A stretch of DNA of 64,000 nt. Source: Corynebacterium glyciniphilum AJ 3170 (GTDB taxonomy: Bacteria; Actinomycetota; Actinomycetes; Mycobacteriales; Mycobacteriaceae). The DNA lies in the NCBI RefSeq assembly GCF_007673095.1, contig NZ_VDYZ01000014.1:1-64000 (forward strand). The letters are read 5' to 3'. Numbering within the stretch: the stretch's first letter is position 1; the number at the start of each line of letters is the position of its first letter. Both the position numbers and the translations under genes were made by a program. This document shows, one piece after another, positions 17,687-25,128 of the stretch. The notes under the pieces are model-generated. The model was given only the letters and a program-made list of their open reading frames with translations. It was not told the DNA's origin and searched no databases.

Positions 17687-18366
17687 TGATCATCGCGTTC
17701 GAGGGGATCGACGGTGCAGGCAAGAACACCTGCGTGAGTGCCCTGGAGGCCGAGCTGCTGTCCCGGGAGATCCCGGTGGCCCGGCTGGCCTTCCCGCGGT
17801 ACGAGCAGTCGGTGCACGCGCAGCTCGCCTCCGCCGCACTGCACGGGGAGATGGGTGATCTCGTCGACTCCGTCCACGGTATGGCCACGCTGTTCGCGCT
17901 CGACCGCGCGGAAGTCGCCGCGGATCTCGCAGACTTCGACGCCGACGGATATGTGGTGTTGCTCGACCGGTATGTCGCGTCCAACGCGGCCTACTCGGCG
18001 GCGCGTCTGGACGTCACCGACCGGGAGGTGCCCACCAGTGAGATCGTCCGGTGGGTCGAGGACCTCGAGTTCACGAGCCTGGGGACGCCCGTGCCGGACG
18101 TCCAGATCCTCGTCGACGTCCCGGATGACGTGGCGTCCGGGCGTGTGGCGGAGCGGGCGGAGCACGACGCGTCCCGTGCCGCCGACGCATATGAGCGTGA
18201 CGGTGGTCTCCAGGCGCGGACCCTGGGGGCATACCGCTCCCTGGCTGCGGCACAATGGCGGTCACCGTGGTGGACGTTGGACAACTCCGGTGAACGCGCG
18301 GACGTGGAGACGGCGGTCAGCGATCTCGTCGATGCCGTGATCGCTGACTCCGGGGACAATAGATAG
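17686..18366 (+). CDS. tmk: thymidylate kinase
   Basis: 226 residues. P-loop FEGIDGAGKNT at the N-terminus, DRYVASNAAYSAAR as the DR(Y/W) motif, and a lid with SGRVAERAEHDASR. Phosphorylates dTMP to dTDP for DNA synthesis. The ATG uses the last base of the sahH stop (TGATG) and lacks its own ribosome-binding site, so translation depends on re-initiation after sahH. The stop codon is inside the first copy of a 10-bp tandem repeat. Confidence 0.92.
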
Positions 18367-18390
18367 CGATAGATAGCGATAGATAGCGAT
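18361..18390 (+). repeat. three perfect tandem copies of AGATAGCGAT
   Basis: Exact 10-bp repeat at 18361-18370, 18371-18380 and 18381-18390. It includes the tmk stop codon and fills part of the 78-bp gap before mtrA. The period is close to one DNA turn. Confidence 0.85.
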
Positions 18391-18444
18391 CTTCACGGGG
18401 AGGTCCTACCGCCTACCGGAAACGTTTGTGACAGACTGAACCCC

Positions 18445-19119
18445 ATGGCAGAGAAAGTTCTCGTCGTCGACGACGACCCCGCAATCTCGGAGATGCTGAC
18501 CATCGTCCTGCAGGGCGAAGGTTTCGACACGGTCGTCGTGGGGGACGGGCCGCAGGCCGTGGAGGCCGCGGAACGCGAGAATCCCGACCTCATCCTCCTC
18601 GACCTCATGCTTCCAGGCATGAGCGGTATCGACGTGTGCCGTGCGGTGCGGGAATTCTCCACTGTCCCCATCGTGATGCTCACCGCCAAGACGGACACGG
18701 TGGACGTGGTACTCGGCCTGGAGACGGGCGCGGACGACTACGTGCCGAAACCCTTCAAACCCAAGGAACTCGTGGCGCGGGTGCGGGCGCGACTGCGACG
18801 CACACCGGAGGACGTGCCGGAGTCGGTGAAGGTCTCCGACCTCACGATCGACTTCGGCGGACACCAGGTCACCCGCAAGGGACAGCCGATCTCCCTGACC
18901 CCCATCGAGTTCGAGCTGCTCACCACCCTGGCGTCCCGGCCACGTCAGGTGTTCTCCCGCGAAGAACTGCTCGAGCGGGTGTGGGGTTACCGTAAATCCA
19001 GTGACACGCGCCTGGTCAACGTGCACATCCAGCGTCTGCGGTCGAAGGTGGAGAAGGACCCGGACAACCCGACCATCATCCAGACCGTCCGCGGGGTCGG
19101 TTACAAGACCGGGGAGTAG
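18445..19119 (+). CDS. mtrA: response regulator MtrA
   Basis: 224 residues, OmpR/PhoB type. Receiver domain 1-120: acidic pair VVDDD, phospho-acceptor Asp53 in LLDLMLPG, switch residue in MLTAKTD and Lys in DYVPKPFKP. Winged-helix domain 130-224, ending GVGYKTGE. MtrA is the conserved mycolata regulator of cell-wall hydrolases, osmoprotection and division. No good Shine-Dalgarno precedes the ATG (CAGACT-N7-ATG is a weak -10-like element). mtrB follows after 15 bp. Confidence 0.95.
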   Translation: MAEKVLVVDDDPAISEMLTIVLQGEGFDTVVVGDGPQAVEAAERENPDLILLDLMLPGMSGIDVCRAVREFSTVPIVMLTAKTDTVDVVLGLETGADDYVPKPFKPKELVARVRARLRRTPEDVPESVKVSDLTIDFGGHQVTRKGQPISLTPIEFELLTTLASRPRQVFSREELLERVWGYRKSSDTRLVNVHIQRLRSKVEKDPDNPTIIQTVRGVGYKTGE

Positions 19120-19134
19120 GACGGACAGCGACCC

Positions 19135-21489
19135 ATGGCATCGAGGTCAGGGGACGAACCACAGGACGAGACGGGCACCGGCGCCGGGAGGCGCCACGGT
19201 GACCGTCTCGGTCGCCCTGCGCTCCCGGTGGTCAGGGACGGTGACCGTCGGCGCAACCGCAGCCAGAACGGCCGGGCGGGGGACACGGACAGTGACCCTC
19301 GCAGAGCACCCCGGGGAGAGCTCGGGGACATCGGTTTCCTCGATGGTCTCAGGATCTTTCTCCGGCGGCCGGTCCGGTTCGCCCGGAAGTTCTCCGAGAA
19401 GCTCGCCCAGCGGTGGCGGACGTCGATCCAGCTGCGGGTCATCGGCAGTGTCTTCGCGTCCTCGCTGCTGGTGATCCTGGCCCTCGGTTTCGTGTTGACC
19501 AGCTTCGTCGGCCAGCAGCTGCTCGACGCCAAGTACAACGCAGCCACCGACGAGATCGACCGGGCCCGCGGCATCGTCGAGGAGCAGATCCGCAACACCG
19601 ATTCCGCCACGTCGCCGCAGATGCGCATCAACAACGCCCGGGCGGCGCTGAGCGACCGCACCGCAGAGTCGGAACAGGGGTCGACGGGCACGGTGTACGA
19701 GCCGGTGATCATCGCGTCCGACCTGACCGGCGGCGACATCTCCAGTCCGGAGACCAATCCGGTCCCGGATTCGCTGCGCGATTTCGTCCGGCAGGGCCAG
19801 GTCTCGGTGCAGTACACCACCGTGGACGCCGCCGGCGGTGCCTACAAGGCCCTGATCATCGGGTCGCCGGTCGAATCGGACATCCAGGGCCTCGAGCTCT
19901 ACCTGGTCATGCCCCTGGACAACGAAGAGTCCACGATGGCTCTCATGCGTGGTCTGCTGCTGGCGGGGGCCGTGGTGCTGATGGTGCTGCTCGTCGTCAT
20001 CGCCTGGGTGTTCTCCCAGCAGCTCACTGTGCCGGTGCGCACCGCGTCACGGATCGCCGAGCGTTTCGCGGCCGGACACATGCGCGAGCGGATGGCGGTG
20101 GACGGTCAGGACGAGGTTGCCCGGCTGGCGATCAGTTTCAACGAGATGGCGGAGAACCTCTCCTACCAGATCCGCCAGCTGGAGGAGTTCGGTTCGCTGC
20201 AGCAGCAGTTCACCTCCGATGTCTCCCACGAGCTGCGGACGCCACTGACCACGGTACGGATGGCCGCAGACCTGATCCACGCCAACTCAGAGGACCTTGA
20301 TCCGGTGACCCGCCGTGCCTCCGAGTTGATGAACGCCGAGCTCGACCGTTTCGAGATGCTGCTCGGTGACCTGCTGGAGATCTCCCGGCACGACGCCGGT
20401 GTCGCGAACCTGTCCCGGGAACTGATCGACGTCCGCGGTGTGGTGAAGTCCACCATGGGACAGTTGCGGGCCCTGGCGGAGGAGGTCGGCTGTGAGATCC
20501 AGCTCGACCTGCCGGATGAGCCGGTTATGGAGGAGGTGGACTCCCGACGGGTCGAACGTATTCTGCGTAATCTCCTGGCCAACGCCATCGACCACAGTGA
20601 GAGTCGTCCTGTGCGGGTCACGATGCGGCGTGGTGCGGAATCACTGGCGGTGACCGTGGTCGACCATGGCATGGGCCTGAAGCCGGGGGAGGCGGACCTG
20701 GTGTTCAACCGGTTCTGGCGTTCGGACCCCTCTCGCGAGCGCAAGACCGGTGGCACCGGGTTGGGACTGGCCATCGCCAAGGAGGACGCCCAGTTGCACG
20801 GCGGACGACTCGAGGCGACCGGTGAACCGGGGGTCGGGGCGTGTTTCCGTCTGACCCTGCCCCGCAAGCCGGGGCAGGAGGTGCGCACCTCACCGTTGCC
20901 ACTGGAGGTGGACCGTCCTGAAGAGTCGGAGGTCCTTGAGCTGACTGAGCTGACTGAGCTGACCGAGCCGTCCGAGCACGAGGGCGGGTCGGGCGAGACG
21001 CCGTCCGGTTCCGTCGATGTCGTGGACGAGCAGCCCGAGGCACCCCCGGTGGATGTACCTGCGCAGGCGGCCTCGGACGGCCTGTCGGTCGCGTCGTCCG
21101 CGGCCGAGTCCGCCGCGGACACCGTCTACACCTCGGAGGGCGTCGACGGCGGTGAGACCGGCGATTCCGCAGACGGGGTCGTCGCCGACGGACCGGACGA
21201 CGTGGACGACGGTGCGGAGGACAACATGGGTGACGACGGGAACGGTGCCGTACCGGATGAACCTGTTGACCGTCTCGACTCGGTCGATGTCACGGCTGGT
21301 TCCGTGGAAACCTTCGGGGTCGACCTCAGTGCCTTTGAGGGGTTGACTGAGGAGGAACTGCGCACCGCTCTCCAGGAGGCGGAGGACATGGATTCGGCGT
21401 TCGACGTGGACGGCGACCCGGAAGGTGACTCGGAAGGTGACTCGGAGAGCGACCCACATGGTGAGGAGGGCGACGATGACAAGAGTTGA
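19135..21489 (+). CDS. mtrB: sensor histidine kinase MtrB with long acidic C-terminal extension
   Basis: 784 residues. Cytoplasmic N-terminus of about 100, TM1 near 105-125, extracytoplasmic sensor loop to about 260, TM2 near 270-295, HAMP near 300-350, HisKA with SHELRTPLTTV (His about 365), HATPase with NLLANAIDHS, VVDHGMGL, GGTGLGLAIAKED, ending near residue 580. A further 205 residues follow, strongly acidic and low-complexity, with ELTELTELTE and EGDSEGDSESD repeats and one amphipathic segment near EGLTEEELRTALQEAEDM. MtrB homologues as I know them end soon after the kinase domain. lpqB starts inside its last codons. Confidence 0.93.
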   Translation: MASRSGDEPQDETGTGAGRRHGDRLGRPALPVVRDGDRRRNRSQNGRAGDTDSDPRRAPRGELGDIGFLDGLRIFLRRPVRFARKFSEKLAQRWRTSIQLRVIGSVFASSLLVILALGFVLTSFVGQQLLDAKYNAATDEIDRARGIVEEQIRNTDSATSPQMRINNARAALSDRTAESEQGSTGTVYEPVIIASDLTGGDISSPETNPVPDSLRDFVRQGQVSVQYTTVDAAGGAYKALIIGSPVESDIQGLELYLVMPLDNEESTMALMRGLLLAGAVVLMVLLVVIAWVFSQQLTVPVRTASRIAERFAAGHMRERMAVDGQDEVARLAISFNEMAENLSYQIRQLEEFGSLQQQFTSDVSHELRTPLTTVRMAADLIHANSEDLDPVTRRASELMNAELDRFEMLLGDLLEISRHDAGVANLSRELIDVRGVVKSTMGQLRALAEEVGCEIQLDLPDEPVMEEVDSRRVERILRNLLANAIDHSESRPVRVTMRRGAESLAVTVVDHGMGLKPGEADLVFNRFWRSDPSRERKTGGTGLGLAIAKEDAQLHGGRLEATGEPGVGACFRLTLPRKPGQEVRTSPLPLEVDRPEESEVLELTELTELTEPSEHEGGSGETPSGSVDVVDEQPEAPPVDVPAQAASDGLSVASSAAESAADTVYTSEGVDGGETGDSADGVVADGPDDVDDGAEDNMGDDGNGAVPDEPVDRLDSVDVTAGSVETFGVDLSAFEGLTEEELRTALQEAEDMDSAFDVDGDPEGDSEGDSESDPHGEEGDDDKS
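20938..20964 (+). repeat. 9-nt tandem repeat in the mtrB tail
   Basis: GAGCTGACT, GAGCTGACT, GAGCTGACC, encoding the ELT triplets at the start of the acidic tail. Confidence 0.7.
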
Positions 21490-23233
21490 CGGTGTACGTC
21501 AGGTCGGGGCTCTGCTCACGGCGGCGGTGATGGCGGGAGGACTTGTCGCCTGTACCACGCTTCCCGGGGAGTCGACCCCCGAAGCGGTCTCGTCCTATGT
21601 GTCCACCCCGGACGCCGGCAACCTGCCGACCCCGTCTGAGGGGCAGCCGCCGGACCTTCTGCTGCGGGATTTCTACCTGGCGTCGACCCACCAGGCGAAC
21701 AACCGTCAGGCGGCCAAGGAGTTCCTGACGAATTCTGCGGCGGATGAGTGGCAGGACAGTGTCTCGACGCTGATCCTGGACCGGCTGGACCTCAACGCCA
21801 CCGGCGGGGCCTCGGGAGACGAGGTGACCTATGTCGTGCGCGGCACCGTGGTCGGGCGTCTCGGTACCGGTGGTGTCTACCAGCCGGAGAGCAGTCCCTA
21901 TGAGGAGGAGGTCACGCTGGAGAGGGGCGAGAGCGGATGGCGCATCACCGACCTTCCCGACGGGGTGATCCTGGACCGCAGCGATTTCGTGAGCGCCTAC
22001 CAGGCCCATGACCTCTACTTCCTGGACCCGACCAAACGGTTCCTCGTCCCGGACCGGCGATGGATCTACAACCGCCAGGACAACATCGGTTTCTCACTGG
22101 TCTCCCTGCTGGCCGGCGGGCCACGTAATCAGCTTCAGGACGCCGTGGAAACCGAGTTCCCCTCCGGTAACGGCATTCAGGCCGCCGTCGAGGAGGACGG
22201 GACGTTCACCGTGGACATCACCGGTATCGCCGACCTGTCGGTGGATGACCGCGAGGTCCTGGCCGGACAGCTCGTGTGGACGCTGGCCATGTCCGATGTG
22301 CGGGGTCCGTACCGGATCCTGGCGGACGGCACGTCCATCACCGACAACGGGCGGGAGGACTGGACGCTGGCGGACGTCTCCGACCTTGATCCGCAGAAGA
22401 CCTCCGATGAACCGTTGAGGGCGCTGCGCGACGGCGCGCTGGTCGAGGTCGAGGGCGACTCCGGGGTGACGTTGTCCGGGTGGACGTCGTCAGGCCAACT
22501 CGAATCCGCCGCGTCGGCCGGGGCAGCCGGGGGTGCGGACGACAGGATCGCCGCCGTGTCGGGCCGGGGTGACGGCGAACGTTCCCTGCTGGTCGGGGAT
22601 GTCGGTGGAGAACCCGTCACCGCACTGACCGCACGTTCCCTGTCCCGACCGTCGTGGAGCGGAGACGCACAGAACCTGTATGTCGTCGCTGACGGCAGGA
22701 GGGTCCACCGGCTCGAACCCACCGGCTCAGGCATTCAGATGGACGAGTCCACGGTGGACACCTCGTCTCTGGGCACCCTCGACATCGACGATCCCAGGAT
22801 CAGCGTGTTCACGGTGTCGCGGGACGGGACGAGGGCCGCGATGCTGATCAACGGCAGACTGTTCATCAGCGTTCTGCAGCGTGGCGGTGACGGCGGAGGC
22901 TCGATGACGCTGGGTACGCCGATGGAGGTCGGTCAGCGGGTCGGCGACACCGCCCTGTCGGTCGACTGGCGTGACGACGGGACCCTTCTTGTGGGTACCC
23001 GGGCCAACGATGCGCCTGTCTGGGCCGTGACCGTCGACGGATCGGAGGCGTCGCAGTTGTCCAGCCGCAACATCACCGCCCCGGTGGTGGCGGTGGGGTC
23101 CGCGGGATCTGTACAGTACATCCTCGATTCCCGGGCGATGCTGCAACTGGACGACGAGGACCCTGAGGCACGGTTCTGGCGGGAGGTCCCGGCACTCCAG
23201 GGGGCCCGGGCGGTGCCTATCCTGTCGAAGTAG
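21476..23233 (+). CDS. lpqB: lipoprotein LpqB
   Basis: 585 residues from ATG 21476, which has GGAGGG about 7 nt upstream and overlaps mtrB by 14 bp. Signal peptide with lipobox AGGLVAC, so it is anchored to the outer face of the membrane. A GerMN-like region (about 45-290) is followed by a beta-propeller-like half (GDGERSLLVGDVGGEP, RPSWSGDAQNLYVVADGRRV, SVDWRDDGTLLVGTR). In mycobacteria LpqB binds the extracellular part of MtrB and tunes its activity; the fixed mtrA-mtrB-lpqB order supports that here. Confidence 0.92.
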   Translation: MTRVDGVRQVGALLTAAVMAGGLVACTTLPGESTPEAVSSYVSTPDAGNLPTPSEGQPPDLLLRDFYLASTHQANNRQAAKEFLTNSAADEWQDSVSTLILDRLDLNATGGASGDEVTYVVRGTVVGRLGTGGVYQPESSPYEEEVTLERGESGWRITDLPDGVILDRSDFVSAYQAHDLYFLDPTKRFLVPDRRWIYNRQDNIGFSLVSLLAGGPRNQLQDAVETEFPSGNGIQAAVEEDGTFTVDITGIADLSVDDREVLAGQLVWTLAMSDVRGPYRILADGTSITDNGREDWTLADVSDLDPQKTSDEPLRALRDGALVEVEGDSGVTLSGWTSSGQLESAASAGAAGGADDRIAAVSGRGDGERSLLVGDVGGEPVTALTARSLSRPSWSGDAQNLYVVADGRRVHRLEPTGSGIQMDESTVDTSSLGTLDIDDPRISVFTVSRDGTRAAMLINGRLFISVLQRGGDGGGSMTLGTPMEVGQRVGDTALSVDWRDDGTLLVGTRANDAPVWAVTVDGSEASQLSSRNITAPVVAVGSAGSVQYILDSRAMLQLDDEDPEARFWREVPALQGARAVPILSK

Positions 23234-23277
23234 GTGTAGACAGGCGGCAGGACACTCACGGGGGAAGAGGAGAGGCA

Positions 23278-23997
23278 ATGAGCGGGTTAATGAGCGGGTT
23301 TCGGGTGGGGGAGCTCGCCGGCCTGGTCTGGCGTGACGACTGCGTGGCCTGCGGTACGGCGGACGCGCCACCGGCGGTGGCGGGACTGTCGCTGTGCCGG
23401 GGCTGCGCGCATGAGCTGCGCCGGGTGCCGTCGAGAGTTGCGGACACCTGGGCACCGCCGGTCTTCGCCGCAGGTATGTACGGAGGTCCGCACCGGGGCG
23501 TCGTGCTGGCGGCGAAGGAACAGCGACGTCCCGACGCCGTCCGCGTGGCGGGCGCTGTCTTGGCGGGTACCGTGCGTCATCTCGTGGCCCGGGGAGTACT
23601 GGCGGACCCGAGGCTGGCTCCTCTTGTCCTGCTTCCGGCTCCGACGACCAGACGTGCGGCGAAGAACCGCGGGGGGTGCATCGTCGAGCGGTCCGCGGAG
23701 GCGGCCCGCCGGGAACTCGGTGCTGGTGTGCATGTCGTCGCGGCAGCGACCCTCGCGCCGGGGGCACGGGATTCGGTGGGTCTCGGACGGGGTGAGCGGA
23801 CGGCGAACATCGCCGCGAATCTGCGGATCGACCAGACGGAACTGCAGCGGGCCGTCCGGGTTCTCAGGGAGCCCGGGGCCACGGCCTGTCTGGTCGACGA
23901 TGTCAGCACCACGGGGGCAACATTGTCGAGATTCGCCTCGGCACTCGCGGCCCGTGGGGTGGTGACCAGCGCCGGCGTGGTGATCGCGCAGGCGTGA
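23278..23997 (+). CDS. ComF family protein (phosphoribosyltransferase-like)
   Basis: 239 residues. N-terminal double zinc ribbon (DCVACGTADAPP, LCRGCAHEL), then a central region and a C-terminal phosphoribosyl-pyrophosphate loop CLVDDVSTTGATL. ComF in Gram-positive competence helps single-stranded DNA uptake; outside competence its job is unclear. GAGGAGAG precedes ATG 23278; an in-frame ATG at 23290 is the alternative. Same position, between lpqB and hpf, as Rv3242c. Confidence 0.88.
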   Translation: MSGLMSGFRVGELAGLVWRDDCVACGTADAPPAVAGLSLCRGCAHELRRVPSRVADTWAPPVFAAGMYGGPHRGVVLAAKEQRRPDAVRVAGAVLAGTVRHLVARGVLADPRLAPLVLLPAPTTRRAAKNRGGCIVERSAEAARRELGAGVHVVAAATLAPGARDSVGLGRGERTANIAANLRIDQTELQRAVRVLREPGATACLVDDVSTTGATLSRFASALAARGVVTSAGVVIAQA

Positions 23998-24166
23998 ATA
24001 CCGGTGCCGACGAGCAGGGGGTAGATCACCGGGGGCATGACCGGACATGCTCGCCCCCACACCACGGGAACGTCGGTACTATCGGGAGGGAAGATGTCGC
24101 CAGCAAGTAGTCGGTGGACAATCCCGTTCACCGGTGACAGGCGGCGCGGAGACCGGGAGGATGAGT

Positions 24167-24838
24167 ATGACCGTCCAGAACCAGCAGGACATCACGGCAG
24201 AGGGTGCTGCTCCGGAGGCGCAGGTGGAGATCACCGGCCGTAACGTGGAGATCCCCGAGCACTTCGCAGAGCGGGTGAACGCGAAGCTCGCCAAGGTCGA
24301 ACGGCTCGATCCGACCCTCACGTACTTCCATGTGGAACTCCAGCATGAGCGCAATCCGCGGCGTGCAGACGAGTCCGACCGCATCCAGATCACCGCCACC
24401 GGCAAGGGCCATATCGCGCGTGCCGAAGCGAAGGAGGACTCCTTCTACGCCGCCCTGGAGGCGGCCATCGCCAAGATGGAGCGGTCCCTGCGCAAGGTGA
24501 AGGCCCGCCGTAAGATCTCCCGTTCCGGGCACCGTGCCCCGGTCTCCGTCGGCGAAGCCACCGCTGACCTTGTCCAGGAGGCTGAGCAGGAAGCCGCGGC
24601 AGAGCCCGGTCCTTTCGACGTGGACCCCTACGCCGAGCAGTTCCAGCCCGGGCGTGTCGTCCGTGAGAAGGAGCACCCGGCGACACCGATCAGCGTGGAT
24701 GATGCGCTGAGCGAGATGGAGCTGGTGGGCCACGACTTCTACCTCTTCGTCAACGAGGCGACCGGTCGCCCGTCGGTGGTGTACCGCCGTCGTGCCTACG
24801 ACTACGGTCTGATCGCCCTCACTGACGACGCAGAGTAG
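24167..24838 (+). CDS. hpf: long-form ribosome hibernation promoting factor
   Basis: 223 residues. GGGAGG (24155-24160) abuts the ATG at 24161 but is 6 nt from ATG 24167, so the latter is preferred. The N-terminal S30AE domain (VEITGRNVEIPEHFAERV, about 15-115) binds the decoding centre; a linker leads to the C-terminal dimerisation domain (ISVDDALSEMELVGHDFYLFVNEATG, VVYRRRAYDYGLI), which pairs two 70S ribosomes into 100S dimers in stationary phase. The long form is normal in Actinobacteria. Confidence 0.92.
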   Translation: MTVQNQQDITAEGAAPEAQVEITGRNVEIPEHFAERVNAKLAKVERLDPTLTYFHVELQHERNPRRADESDRIQITATGKGHIARAEAKEDSFYAALEAAIAKMERSLRKVKARRKISRSGHRAPVSVGEATADLVQEAEQEAAAEPGPFDVDPYAEQFQPGRVVREKEHPATPISVDDALSEMELVGHDFYLFVNEATGRPSVVYRRRAYDYGLIALTDDAE

Positions 24839-24876
24839 AGGTTGGTCGGGCACGTACCGCCCGCACCGTCCGGTGG

Positions 24877-24912
24877 CCGACGCCCCGGGGACACCGTTCC
24901 CCGGGGCGTCGG
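24877..24912 (+). terminator. strong hairpin terminator after hpf
   Basis: Perfect 15-bp GC-rich stem (24877-24891 with 24898-24912) and a 6-nt loop, 38 bp after the hpf stop. No T-tract follows, as is common for actinobacterial terminators. Confidence 0.75.
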
Positions 24913-24971
24913 TCGTGCCGTGTGAACGGCATTGCCGGAATCTCCTGCTGTGCAAGCCACGGTGGCGGAGG

Positions 24972-24977
24972 TAGACT
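24972..24977 (+). promoter_or_regulatory. candidate secA -10 box (TAGACT)
   Basis: TAGACT lies 116 bp upstream of the secA GTG, giving a leader of about 110 nt if used. No clear -35 box. Confidence 0.4.
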
Positions 24978-24993
24978 GAAAGACTGATCTCGC

Positions 24994-25128
24994 ATGGGTG
25001 CAGTCGTACCGGTGCAAGACTCCGAGCAAGAACGTGAGCAAGAACGCCAGCAAGAACCCACAGGTGCAACACAAGGTAAGGGACGAGTAGCACGTGCTAG
25101 GACTTTCGAAGATTCTCCGCCTCGGTGA
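24994..25128 (+). other. possible upstream ORF in the secA leader
   Basis: ATG 24994 opens 44 codons ending TGA 25126-25128, overlapping the first codons of secA in another frame. The peptide contains EQEREQERQQEP from the 12-nt repeats. A second frame from GTG 24998 encodes 30 residues (SKN repeats) and ends at TAG 25088-25090, three bases before the secA GTG. Neither has a Shine-Dalgarno, so translation is uncertain. Confidence 0.25.
25025..25057 (+). repeat. three copies of AGCAAGAAC, 12-nt period, in the secA leader
   Basis: Exact 9-mers at 25025-25033, 25037-25045 and 25049-25057, separated by 3 variable bases; a weaker copy (GCAAGACT) lies just upstream. A period of 12 keeps reading frame. 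Confidence 0.8.
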
